Shown: positions 1 to 6,217 of the stretch, piece after piece
Numbering within the stretch: position 1 is the stretch's first letter
How the letters are laid out: every line of letters starts with the position of its first letter
DNA from: Clostridiales bacterium
GTDB taxonomy: Bacteria > Bacillota > Clostridia > Christensenellales > CAG-138
DNA: 6,283 nucleotides
Reading direction: 5' to 3'
Assembly (NCBI GenBank): GCA_009783775.1
Contig: WRCT01000112.1
Span: 1-6,283, forward strand
The notes under the pieces: generated by a model
Seen by the model: only the letters and a program-made list of their open reading frames with translations
Database searches by the model: none
What the model was told of the DNA's origin: nothing
Made by a program: the position numbers and the translations under genes

Positions 1-691
1 CGGTGAAGGGGATATTGCAGGGCTGGCAGCGCACGCCGCCGTCCTCGTCGGCGAACAGGGCGGTCAAGTGCAGCACGCCGTCCGTGAGCATACCGTTTTG
101 CGTGGGCGCGACCTCACGGATCTGGGCCGTGCCGGAGGCATGGAGCAGGCTGCAGCCGGCCGGAACGGGCACCTCCTCGCGCACGCGGCAGCTGTGTGTG
201 CCGAGCAGAGCACGGCGCCTTTGCGTGATGGCCGAGCCCAGCTCCTCCATGTTGCGTGTACCCGTAATGCTTGAGATGCAGGCGCGCTGCTCGGATTGCA
301 GGACGATCGCGGTGAGCGCGACTACAGCGGTGATACGCACGCTCTCCCCCTCCGCGACCGCGCGGCACTCGAAGACCTGCGTCTCTACCTGGGCACGCAT
401 ACCGCCGGTTACGCGCTCGTCGCGAATCCGGTGCGTGAAGTCCGCCTTGGCCTCGAAGGCGAACACGGGCAGGGTCTCGCCCCGCATTAAGAGTTGCAGC
501 GTGATGGTGCCGCCCGCGTCTACCGCGCCGTCCGCACAGGCGGTATCGCTGACTGCTGCAAAGGCAATCGAGGAAAGCACGTCGGTCGCGGGTTCGCCCT
601 CGGGCAGCGGAATGACACTTTCGATCCTCGCCTGCGATGTCAATGCGGCCACAAAAGTTTCAAAGGAAAGGGCGGATTTTTGAATATCCAT
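1..691 (-). CDS. DUF3794 (SPOCS) domain protein, SipL-like; 3' end outside window
   Basis: The frame opens at an ATG on the minus strand (691-689) and stays open for 230 codons to the left edge, so the C-terminus is missing. The start is fixed by AGGAGG six bases upstream. Residues about 22-135 look like one DUF3794/SPOCS unit, a beta-rich domain with alternating hydrophobic residues, a central acidic-glycine turn (CADGAVDAGG) and a later VRITAVVALTAIV strand. A second unit begins near residue 165 (REEVPVPAGCSLL) and reaches the typical NIPFT stretch at the window edge. In known family members such as SipL of Clostridioides difficile, repeated SPOCS units are followed by a C-terminal LysM domain and the protein acts in spore coat assembly through SpoIVA. 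I infer a related spore-envelope role. The first unit is divergent, and the LysM part cannot be checked here. No signal peptide or membrane segment is visible, which fits a cytosolic mother-cell protein. Confidence 0.7.
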   Translation of the reverse strand, partial: MDIQKSALSFETFVAALTSQARIESVIPLPEGEPATDVLSSIAFAAVSDTACADGAVDAGGTITLQLLMRGETLPVFAFEAKADFTHRIRDERVTGGMRAQVETQVFECRAVAEGESVRITAVVALTAIVLQSEQRACISSITGTRNMEELGSAITQRRRALLGTHSCRVREEVPVPAGCSLLHASGTAQIREVAPTQNGMLTDGVLHLTALFADEDGGVRCQPCNIPFT

Positions 692-697
692 GAGAAT

Positions 698-703
698 CCT
701 CCT
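698..703 (-). promoter_or_regulatory. Ribosome binding site of the DUF3794 gene
   Basis: A perfect AGGAGG on the minus strand lies six bases before the ATG at 691. It decides the start of the DUF3794 gene and shows that the minus strand, not the overlapping plus-strand frame, is coding here. Confidence 0.85.
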
Positions 704-722
704 AACAAGGTTTGTTCATAAA

Positions 723-752
723 AATCTATGAGAAGATCGGGGGCTTATGCGT
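723..752 (-). promoter_or_regulatory. Possible sporulation-type (sigma-E/K-like) promoter of the DUF3794 gene
   Basis: Read on the minus strand, CATAGATT (730-723) resembles the CATACANT -10 element of sigma-E/sigma-K promoters. GCATAAG upstream supplies an ATA about 15 bases away where a -35 core would sit. This placement suits a spore-coat gene, but the -35 match and spacing are imperfect, so the call is weak. Confidence 0.25.
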
Positions 753-761
753 AATTTTTTA

Positions 762-790
762 TTGACAAGGTTTTTTGAGAGGAATATTAT
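762..790 (+). promoter_or_regulatory. Vegetative (sigma-A) promoter of gdhA
   Basis: TTGACA (762-767), a 17-bp spacer and TATTAT (785-790) give a perfect -35, optimal spacing and a 5/6 match at -10. Transcription would start near 797, leaving a purine-rich leader of about 27 nt before the gdhA ATG with a GAGGG ribosome binding site (812-816). No operator or riboswitch is evident in so short a leader, so strong, largely constitutive expression is the simplest reading. Confidence 0.75.
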
Positions 791-823
791 GAGGAATGAA
801 AAAAAGAGAAAGAGGGAGAAAAC

Positions 824-2170
824 ATGAACAAGTATATCGAAAAGGTGTTGGAAGACGTCCGGCGGCGCGACGCGCACGAGCCGGAGTTTATACAGGCCGT
901 GGATGAAGTGCTGCTTTCTTTAGAGCCCGCGATCGAGGCGCACCCGGAGTATGAAAAGCTGGGTTTGCTCGAGCGTTTGGTTGAGCCGGAGCGCGTGGTT
1001 TCCTTCCGCGTCCCCTGGATGGACGACAAGGGACAGGCCCGCGTCAACCGCGGATTTCGCGTGCAGTTTTCCAGCGCAATCGGCCCCTACAAGGGCGGGC
1101 TGCGCTTTGCCTCGCACGTGAATTTATCCGTCATGAAGTTCCTGGCCTTTGAGCAGACGTTCAAGAACAGCCTGACTACGCTGCCCATGGGCGGCGGCAA
1201 GGGCGGGTCGGACTTTGATCCGAACGGCAAGTCGGACAATGAGATCATGCGTTTCTGCCAGTCCTTTATGACCGAGCTGCAGCGTCACATCGGGCCCAGC
1301 CTGGACGTGCCGGCCGGCGATATCGGCGTCGGCGGACGGGAGATCGGGTTTATGTTCGGGCAGTATAAGCGCATTCGCAACGCCTATGAAAACGGTGTGA
1401 TCACCGGCAAGGGTCTGTCCTATGGCGGCAGCCTGATCCGCCCCGAGGCGACGGGCTTTGGCGCGGTGTATTATCTGCGTGAAGTACTGGCGCACGAGAA
1501 TGACACGGTCGCCGGCAAGCGCGTGGCGATCTCGGGCTTTGGCAACGTTTCCTGGGGCGTGTGTATCAAGATCGCGCAGCTGGGCGGCAAGGTCGTGACC
1601 CTGGCCGGGCCGGACGGTTATATTGTGGACGAGGACGGCGTCAGCACGCAGGAGAAGTGGGACTACCTGCTTGAAATGCGCAGCAGCGGCCGCAACCGCG
1701 TGCAGGACTATGCCGAGAAATTTGGCGTGCCCTTCTTCGCGGGCCAAAAACCCTGGGGTGTGGCCGTGGACATCTGTATGCCCTGCGCCTATCAGAACGA
1801 GCTGGGCATGGCCGAGGTCAAGCAGATCGTGGCGAACGGCGTAAAGTATTATATGGAAGTGGCGAATATGCCCACGACGCCCGAGGCGCTGGCTTATCTG
1901 GAGAGCAACGGCGTGATCTGCGGGCCGGGCAAGGCGGTCAACGCGGGCGGCGTGGCCGTGTCGGGCCTGGAGATGAGCCAGAACGCGGGACGGCTCGGCT
2001 GGCCGGCGGAGGAAGTGGACAAGAAATTGGTCACGATCATGAAGGATATTCATGACGCCTCGGTCCGCGCCGCCGAAAAAGTCGGCCTGGGTTATAACCT
2101 GATCGCGGGCGCGAACCTGGCCGGTTTTGCCAAGGTCGCCGAGGCCATGATTGCGCAGGGATTGGTATAG
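824..2170 (+). CDS. gdhA: Glutamate dehydrogenase, probably NAD-specific
   Basis: A cytosolic, hexameric-type enzyme that interconverts glutamate with 2-oxoglutarate plus ammonia. The 448-residue product has the usual length of family I glutamate dehydrogenases and closely resembles the Clostridium symbiosum enzyme end to end. The substrate and catalytic residues are present: K90 in GPYKGG, K114, the catalytic K126 in PMGGGKGG, D166 in VPAGDIGVG, and S380 in the glutamate gamma-carboxylate region. The dinucleotide-binding loop is GFGNVSWG (238-245), and the second strand ends in AGPDGY (261-266). That Pro-Asp resembles the NAD-dependent C. symbiosum enzyme rather than the Ser-rich loop of NADP enzymes, so NAD use and a catabolic role in glutamate fermentation are inferred. 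The start matches the family N-terminus (MNKYIEKV) and has GAGGG a few bases upstream. It is monocistronic, with its own promoter and a terminator 17 bases after the stop. Confidence 0.97.
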   Translation: MNKYIEKVLEDVRRRDAHEPEFIQAVDEVLLSLEPAIEAHPEYEKLGLLERLVEPERVVSFRVPWMDDKGQARVNRGFRVQFSSAIGPYKGGLRFASHVNLSVMKFLAFEQTFKNSLTTLPMGGGKGGSDFDPNGKSDNEIMRFCQSFMTELQRHIGPSLDVPAGDIGVGGREIGFMFGQYKRIRNAYENGVITGKGLSYGGSLIRPEATGFGAVYYLREVLAHENDTVAGKRVAISGFGNVSWGVCIKIAQLGGKVVTLAGPDGYIVDEDGVSTQEKWDYLLEMRSSGRNRVQDYAEKFGVPFFAGQKPWGVAVDICMPCAYQNELGMAEVKQIVANGVKYYMEVANMPTTPEALAYLESNGVICGPGKAVNAGGVAVSGLEMSQNAGRLGWPAEEVDKKLVTIMKDIHDASVRAAEKVGLGYNLIAGANLAGFAKVAEAMIAQGLV

Positions 2171-2187
2171 CTTAAGCGGATAGATCG

Positions 2188-2220
2188 GGCAGGGTGCGTA
2201 AGTGCCCTGCCTATTTCTTT
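2188..2220 (+). terminator. Rho-independent terminator of gdhA
   Basis: GGCAGGGTGC (2188-2197) pairs with GTGCCCTGCC (2202-2211) in a 10-bp stem with two G-T wobbles and a GTAA loop of the GNRA type, followed by the T-rich TATTTCTTT. The hairpin begins 17 bases after the gdhA stop. On the other strand no T-run follows the stem, so it probably serves gdhA only. The stop codon of the convergent methyltransferase gene (2213-2211) touches the foot of the stem. Confidence 0.85.
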
Positions 2221-2972
2221 ACCCCGATATAAAAGACATAGCCATAATACTGCTTGTATTTTGCGTAAAGTTCAGCCTCGTATTTGTTTTCTTCAATATA
2301 AGCAGCTACGGTGTCATTTCGCGGATACTTTTCCAAAAGAGCCTTGTCGGCCACCGCGCGCGGACCAAAGTAATGCTCCGTCCAGCATATTTCGGGCAGC
2401 GGGAACGCAGCGACAAGAAGATAGCCCGCTCTTTGCAGGAGCGCGATATTGTTCCCGATGGTGTCCAGGGGGTGAGAGGCCTCCGCCCAAAGTTTCTCCA
2501 CTTCGGCAGGGCGCTCGTCAGAGAACCATGACGGACAGGTTACGGCGATATGGCCACCCTTTTTGAGAAAGCGTTTCCAGTCGTTTAGGCCCTTTTCAAA
2601 GCCAATGCCGTCTATGGCTCCTTCGCACCAAATCAAATCAAATTCATCTTCAGCAAATGGAAGTTTTTCCATATCCCCGACCATGCCGAAGACCCTGTTC
2701 TGTTGGTTCAGCTTTTCGGCATTGGCGTTGAATACATCAATAAATGCAGGGCAGAGGTCCAGACCGGTGATATTCGCATTGAGATTTTGCGCCAGAACCA
2801 TGGTTTGTCCACCGGTGCCACAGGCCAGGTCGGCCGCGCGCGCGATTTTGCTCAAGTCGCCCAAAAAGCCCAGGGCCTGTAGCGTTACTTCGGGACTGCC
2901 CGGCCCCTGCCGCTCCAGGCCCACATGGGTCTCCACAATCAAATCCATCATGGTAAGTTCTTTGCTTTCCAT
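2211..2972 (-). CDS. Class I SAM-dependent methyltransferase
   Basis: The 253-residue product transfers a methyl group from S-adenosylmethionine to an unknown acceptor. Motif I of the Rossmann-like fold is DLACGTGG (48-55). An acidic residue that would bind the ribose follows strand 2 (GLDLCP, D72). GDMEKLPF (99-106) and FDLIWCEGAI (111-120) match the later binding strand, and LKKGGHIAVT (136-145) is the usual post-motif strand. The C-terminal half (GYLLVAAFPLPEICWTEHYF onward, ending in a Tyr-rich tail) is likely to be substrate-specific. No signal or membrane segment is present, so it is probably cytosolic. An in-frame ATG lies 11 codons upstream (3005), but AAGGAG sits correctly spaced only before the ATG at 2972. 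The gene follows the feoB fragment by 43 bp on the same strand and may have its own promoter. Small-molecule methylation is more likely than rRNA or DNA methylation, but the acceptor cannot be read from sequence. Confidence 0.88.
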   Translation of the reverse strand: MESKELTMMDLIVETHVGLERQGPGSPEVTLQALGFLGDLSKIARAADLACGTGGQTMVLAQNLNANITGLDLCPAFIDVFNANAEKLNQQNRVFGMVGDMEKLPFAEDEFDLIWCEGAIDGIGFEKGLNDWKRFLKKGGHIAVTCPSWFSDERPAEVEKLWAEASHPLDTIGNNIALLQRAGYLLVAAFPLPEICWTEHYFGPRAVADKALLEKYPRNDTVAAYIEENKYEAELYAKYKQYYGYVFYIGVKK

Positions 2973-2978
2973 TCTTTT

Positions 2979-2985
2979 GCTCCTT
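2979..2985 (-). promoter_or_regulatory. Ribosome binding site choosing the methyltransferase start
   Basis: AAGGAGC on the minus strand lies six bases before the ATG at 2972. It favours this start over the in-frame ATG at 3005, which has no such site. Confidence 0.75.
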
Positions 2986-3003
2986 AAACGTGATATTACA
3001 TAC

Positions 3004-3009
3004 ATTATA
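3004..3009 (-). promoter_or_regulatory. Possible -10 element upstream of the methyltransferase
   Basis: A perfect TATAAT on the minus strand (3009-3004) lies between the feoB-fragment stop and the methyltransferase, about 31 bases before its start. No good -35 lies 16-18 bases upstream and there is no TGn extension, so promoter activity is uncertain. If real, the methyltransferase would not depend on transcription through the broken feoB. Confidence 0.35.
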
Positions 3010-3015
3010 CCGCAT

Positions 3016-3858
3016 TTACATCAATCGCGCTACGGTAGTAAACAAAAAGCAAGTGATAAGCCCGCAGAGGGTGGGCACGGCAAAGGCCAGGGCGGTCCAT
3101 TTGAGGCTGCCGGATTCCTTTCGGATCGTGAGGCAGGTCGTGGCGCAGGGCCAATGCATCATGGTGAAGAGTATCATGGAGACGGATGTGATCCAGGTCC
3201 AGCCGTTTTGCACGAGCAGGGCCTTGAGCTGGGTCAGGCCGTCCAGTTCCATCAGACTGCCCTGCGACAGATAGGCCATGATGATGATGGGCACGACGAT
3301 TTCATTGGCCGGCAGGCCCAGGATAAAGGCGATGAGAATGACGCCGTCCAGGCCCAGCAGGCGCGCGAAGGGGTCGAGAAAACCCGCGCAATGGGAGAGC
3401 AGGCTGAGGCCGGAGACCTGTGTGTTGGTCATGAGCCAGAGGATCAGGCCGGCGGGCGCGGCGGTGAGCACGGCCCTGCCCAGGACCGCAAGCGCGCGGG
3501 AAAGCAGGGAGCGCACGATGACCTTGCCGATCTGCGGCCGGCGGTAGGGCGGCAGTTCCAGCGTGAAGGAGGACGGCAGACCGCGCAGCACGGTCAGCGA
3601 AAGCAGTTTGGATACCGCCAGGGTCATGCAAATGCCAAGCACGATGATGGCCGCCAGCAGCGCGGCGGAGGCGAAGGTGGCGAAAAAACCGCCTGCCGCG
3701 CCGAGGAAAAACATGGAGATGATGGCGATGAGGATCGGGAACCGCCCGTTGCAGGGCACGAAGTTGTTTGTGATCATGGCGATCAGGCGTTCGCGCGGGG
3801 AGGTGATGATCCGGCAGCCCGTAACGCCCACCGCGTTGCAGCCGAAACCCATGCACAT
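3016..3858 (-). pseudogene. feoB: C-terminal fragment of ferrous iron transporter FeoB, 5' truncated
   Basis: FeoB is an inner-membrane Fe(II) transporter with an N-terminal G domain followed by two gate regions in the membrane. This 280-residue frame contains only the C-terminal part. It holds the gate motif GFGCN (4-8), SPRERLIAM, the FVPCNGRFP signature (33-41), LELPPYRRPQ (100-109) at the membrane interface, the second gate LGLDGVILIAFILGLPANEIV (from 168), and the C-terminal MHWPCATTCLTIRKESGS region (from 234). Several hydrophobic segments support membrane location. The G1-G4 GTPase motifs and first membrane part are absent. The FeoB frame is read back to a Thr codon just before Met1 and is then closed by an in-frame TAA (3864-3862). 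A serine recombinase gene ends 16 bp upstream. There is no ribosome binding site before the ATG at 3858. The remaining frame carries no frameshift or stop, which suggests a recent break. A functional stand-alone membrane piece is possible but unlikely. Confidence 0.9.
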
Positions 3859-3885
3859 GGTTTAGCCGAACTTGTTATGTTCGGC
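3841..3885. other. Candidate recombinase attachment/junction site in feoB
   Basis: At the feoB/recombinase junction the sequence CCATG-CA-CATGG (3849-3860) has 5-bp arms around a non-palindromic 2-bp centre (3854-3855), the symmetry expected of a serine-integrase crossover site. GCCGAA occurs at 3841-3846 and again at 3865-3870, with an inverted GTTCGGC at 3879-3885. FeoB homology continues to about 3861 and stops there, so the breakpoint lies in or next to this block. The att assignment is inference; a second, matching site has not been seen. Confidence 0.35.
3865..3885. repeat. Inverted repeat over the recombinase stop codon
   Basis: GCCGAAC (3865-3871) and GTTCGGC (3879-3885) are perfect 7-bp arms around a 7-nt loop that contains the recombinase stop codon (3877-3875). 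No T-run follows on the minus strand, so it is a poor terminator. It may be part of the recombinase binding site or a short stem that limits read-through into feoB. Confidence 0.6.
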
Positions 3886-4954
3886 GGATTATTTCAACAT
3901 TCTCGTCATTTAAGACAATGGCTTTTATCTTGTCACGGACCAGCAGGCGTTTTTCGGCAAGGGGGCGCGTTGTATCGGCAAGCCCCAGCTCGTTGAGAAT
4001 CAGCGCGTCCAGGAGCTGGATCTGCCAGTTTTTGTTTTTGCAGTTCGGGTCGGTGATGTATTTGGGGTCTGACTTGGCGCGGGAGTAGCACTTGTAGCAG
4101 CCGTGATTTTGGGCGTAACGCGCGCCGCAGTGTTGGCAGGTGAGCAGGCCGGTCAGCAGCGAAGATGTCCTTGGTGTTGGGTCACGCAGCAGGGCCTGCG
4201 TTTTATCAAAGGTCTCACGGTCGACGATCGGTTTATGAAGGCCGTCGCAGGTTTGGTTTTTGAATTTCACCTTGCCGATGTAAACATTGTTGCGCAGGAT
4301 ATTGGCAACGAGGGAATGGCTGTTCCAGCCGCCGTATCGTTCGTGCATTTGGCGGGCGATCGCGTGCGTGCTTTGACCAGACAGGAATCTCTTATAGACC
4401 TCCCGCACCTGCGCGGCCTTGTGTTCGTCCACGATCAGTTCCCCCTCGGTATAGAGATAGCCTGTCGGGATCATGGCGCCGCCGTGGAAACGGCCGCTTT
4501 TGCAGCGCGCGACGCGGCCCATGGTGAAACGCTCCGCGATCTGGTCCTTTTCCAGCTGCGCGAAGACCGAGAGAATGCCGATCATCGCGCGCCCGAAGGG
4601 GGAGCCGGTGTCGAAGTTTTCGCTCACCGAGACAAACTCCAGGCCGTAGCGCAGGATCTCGTCTTCGATCAGCGTCAGCGTATCCTTCTGCGAGCGGCTC
4701 AAACGGTCCAGTTTGTAGACGACGATCACATCGAGCGCGCGGCTGCGGATATCATCCAGCATTTGACGCAATGCGGGGCGGTCCGTGTGCCCGCCGGAGT
4801 AGCCGCCGTCGGTATAGATTTTTTGGACGTGCCAGTCCTTCGCGGCGCAGTAGGCTTGCAGGCGAACGGTCTGCTCGTCGATGGAGTAGTTCTCGATTTG
4901 GTTTTCGGTGGACACGCGTACATAACAGCCCGCACGCGGCAGATTTTTCTCCAT
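3875..4954 (-). CDS. Serine recombinase (resolvase/integrase, large serine recombinase type)
   Basis: A 359-residue site-specific DNA recombinase. The N-terminal resolvase domain (about 8-150) holds YVRVS with the catalytic S15 and R13, YTDGGYSGGHTDRP, and the active-site arginines R84 and R87 in YKLDRLSRS. A recombinase DNA-binding domain follows (about 160-255), then a zinc ribbon with CQHC (C273, C276), C289 and C305. Family members of this layout usually have 450 or more residues because a coiled-coil segment interrupts the C-terminal part. Here LDALILNELGLADTT (315-329) runs directly into PLAEKRLLVRDKIKAIVLND, which resembles the family's extreme C-terminus, so the coiled coil appears missing. 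The frame is otherwise intact. The ATG at 4954 has only a weak GGAA upstream. It ends next to the feoB fragment in the same direction and diverges from the MFS gene, the layout of a recombinase at the end of an integrated element. A cassette-inverting role is an alternative. Confidence 0.9.
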   Translation of the reverse strand: MEKNLPRAGCYVRVSTENQIENYSIDEQTVRLQAYCAAKDWHVQKIYTDGGYSGGHTDRPALRQMLDDIRSRALDVIVVYKLDRLSRSQKDTLTLIEDEILRYGLEFVSVSENFDTGSPFGRAMIGILSVFAQLEKDQIAERFTMGRVARCKSGRFHGGAMIPTGYLYTEGELIVDEHKAAQVREVYKRFLSGQSTHAIARQMHERYGGWNSHSLVANILRNNVYIGKVKFKNQTCDGLHKPIVDRETFDKTQALLRDPTPRTSSLLTGLLTCQHCGARYAQNHGCYKCYSRAKSDPKYITDPNCKNKNWQIQLLDALILNELGLADTTRPLAEKRLLVRDKIKAIVLNDENVEIIRRT

Positions 4955-4962
4955 ATTTCCAA

Positions 4963-4991
4963 TTGTATTTTTGGTTTTCTTGTTGTATACT
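4963..4991 (+). promoter_or_regulatory. Possible promoter of the MFS transporter
   Basis: TTGTAT (4963-4968), a 17-bp spacer and TATACT (4986-4991, 5/6 of consensus) precede the MFS gene and would start transcription near 4998, ahead of its G-rich ribosome binding site. An alternative pair is TTGTTG (4980-4985) with TATTAT (5004-5009), spaced 18, which would start transcription close to the coding region. The -35 match is only moderate in either case. Confidence 0.4.
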
Positions 4992-5009
4992 GGGGTAAAC
5001 GTATATTAT

Positions 5010-5020
5010 GGGGGGAAAGG
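5010..5020 (+). promoter_or_regulatory. G-rich ribosome binding site lacking a normal start codon downstream
   Basis: GGGGGGAAAGG (5010-5020) is a Shine-Dalgarno-like purine block. At normal distance behind it the MFS frame reads GTT ATT AAA AAG (from 5021), so the codon at the expected start position (5024) is ATT rather than ATG. The site points to translation beginning at or near 5024. Confidence 0.5.
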
Positions 5021-5059
5021 GTTATTAAAAAGAATAAATACTTAAATGGCATACTGCCG

Positions 5060-6217
5060 ATGATTTTGATCAATTTTTCGATCGGTTCCGTTTATTGCTG
5101 GACATTGTTCAAAGAGGACATCATTTCCTATACCGGTTTTTCCAAATCGGTGACGGAATGGTGTTTTTCGCTGGCGATTTTTTGCCTGGGTATGTCGGCC
5201 GCGTTCGGCGGCAAGATCGTGGAGAAGGACGTGAAAAAATCCACGCTGATCACGTTTATCACCTTTACGCTGGGCTGGATCGTGACCGGTTTCGGGATTC
5301 AAATGAAAAGCGCGTTCCTTACCGTGCTCGGGTTTGGCGTGATTCAGGGCATTGGTTTGGGCTTTGGATATATCACGCCTGTGAAAACACTTATGATATG
5401 GATGGATAAAAACAAGGGTTTAGCGGCCGGGCTATCAATCGGCGGTTTTGCGCTTGCCGGCGTATTGGTAAATCCCCTAATTGCGTTTTTCTTGGGAAAG
5501 GTCCCCGTTTATGTCGTTTTTTATGTGCTTGCCGGTATCTTTGGCGCGTGCATCTTTGCAGCGTATTTGCTTATATATAGACCTGAGGCAGTAGATGACA
5601 GAGAAGAATTCCAGAGAGTGTTTAAAATCAAGGAGATTATCTTTACCAAGAAATTTATCTTATTGTGGCTTGTGTTTTTCTTAAATATTACTTGTGGACT
5701 CGCGCTGATCAGCCAAGAAAAGCAAGTGTATTGCAGCGAAACTTTAGGCATTGTCTCTATCGCATTGGTCGTCATATTCTGCAACATAAGCGCCCTGATG
5801 AATTTGGTGGGCAGACTGTCTATGGCCTCCTGGCAGGATAGATTAAAGCGGAAGCATGTGCCTTACTTTGTTATGGCTATCAGTTCTCTGCTTGTTTGCT
5901 TTGTCGCGTCCTTTGCGTCTGATAAGTTGATGCTGACTCTCATTACGATGTGGACGGTGAATTTCTTCTTTGGCTGCGGGTTTTCCTGTATGCCGAATAT
6001 CCTGCACCAACATTATGGTTTGAATCAATTTTCCACCGTGCAGGGTTTATCTCTAAGCGCATGGGCAGTAGCTGGCCTAGTCGGAAATCAGCTTTCTTTA
6101 TTTATTATGCATAATTATAGCCTAAGCGCTTTGTATCTGTGCTTAGGCATAATTTATTCGGTAATGCTGGGGCTCCTGTTGGTTTGGAACAGGATCTCTT
6201 TCAAAAAACAGGCTTAA
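5060..6217 (+). CDS. MFS transporter, oxalate/formate antiporter (OFA)-like
   Basis: An inner-membrane carrier of about 12 helices. From the ATG at 5060 the product has 385 residues. Family features include SIGSVYCW in helix 1 (7-14), VIQGIGLGFGYITPVKTLMIWMDKNKGLAAG (from 94), which carries the OFA helix-4 motif and loop, a central loop about 174-197, and NLVGR...DRLKRK (248-264), the repeat-half copy of the MFS loop 2-3 signature. OFA members exchange or import small carboxylates such as oxalate, formate or lactate; the substrate here is unknown. The start is uncertain. Homologous-looking sequence (KKNKYLNGILP) lies in frame upstream from about 5027, but no ATG, GTG or TTG precedes 5060 in that frame short of the recombinase-antisense region. 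The true start may be ATT at 5024 (397 residues), or the gene may be damaged at its 5' end. Much of it, especially 5560-5960, is AT-richer than gdhA or the recombinase, a hint of separate origin. Its stop overlaps that of the convergent glyA. Confidence 0.85.
   Translation: MILINFSIGSVYCWTLFKEDIISYTGFSKSVTEWCFSLAIFCLGMSAAFGGKIVEKDVKKSTLITFITFTLGWIVTGFGIQMKSAFLTVLGFGVIQGIGLGFGYITPVKTLMIWMDKNKGLAAGLSIGGFALAGVLVNPLIAFFLGKVPVYVVFYVLAGIFGACIFAAYLLIYRPEAVDDREEFQRVFKIKEIIFTKKFILLWLVFFLNITCGLALISQEKQVYCSETLGIVSIALVVIFCNISALMNLVGRLSMASWQDRLKRKHVPYFVMAISSLLVCFVASFASDKLMLTLITMWTVNFFFGCGFSCMPNILHQHYGLNQFSTVQGLSLSAWAVAGLVGNQLSLFIMHNYSLSALYLCLGIIYSVMLGLLLVWNRISFKKQA
6113..6154. repeat. Long inverted repeat inside the MFS 3' end
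   Basis: AATTAT-A-GCCTAAGC (6113-6127) pairs with GCTTAGGCATAATT (6141-6154), giving 14 bp with one bulged A and a 13-nt loop. The left arm also overlaps a perfect 12-bp palindrome ATTATGCATAAT (6104-6115), and GCATAATT is repeated directly at 6109 and 6147. It lies in coding sequence, about 60 bases past the glyA stop on the other strand, so it may help to end glyA transcription, although no clear T-run follows. Confidence 0.6.

Noticed and set aside
3..683. Open plus-strand frame of 226 codons
   Set aside because: It is antisense to the DUF3794 gene, whose minus-strand frame has a perfect ribosome binding site and recognisable domains; the plus frame is Ser/Arg-rich with no family resemblance.
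789..827. Short upstream frame (12 codons) whose TGA overlaps the gdhA ATG
   Set aside because: Its ATG overlaps the -10 element and lies before the expected transcription start, so it would not be in the mRNA.
1124..2053. Minus-strand frame of 309 codons inside gdhA
   Set aside because: It is a shadow of a GC-rich, strongly coding gene; the product is His/Ala/Arg-rich without domains, while the plus strand encodes a complete glutamate dehydrogenase.
3865..3885. Hairpin as a rho-independent terminator of the recombinase
   Set aside because: The 7-bp stem is not followed by a T-run on the minus strand; it is kept only as an inverted repeat.
2563..3996. Plus-strand frame of 477 codons
   Set aside because: It runs antisense across the methyltransferase, the feoB fragment and the recombinase end; its composition is low-complexity and no ribosome binding site fits.
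4103..5023. N-terminal extension of the MFS frame suggesting a 704-residue fusion protein
   Set aside because: This stretch is antisense to the recombinase zinc-ribbon and catalytic domains; the open frame upstream of the transporter is accidental.
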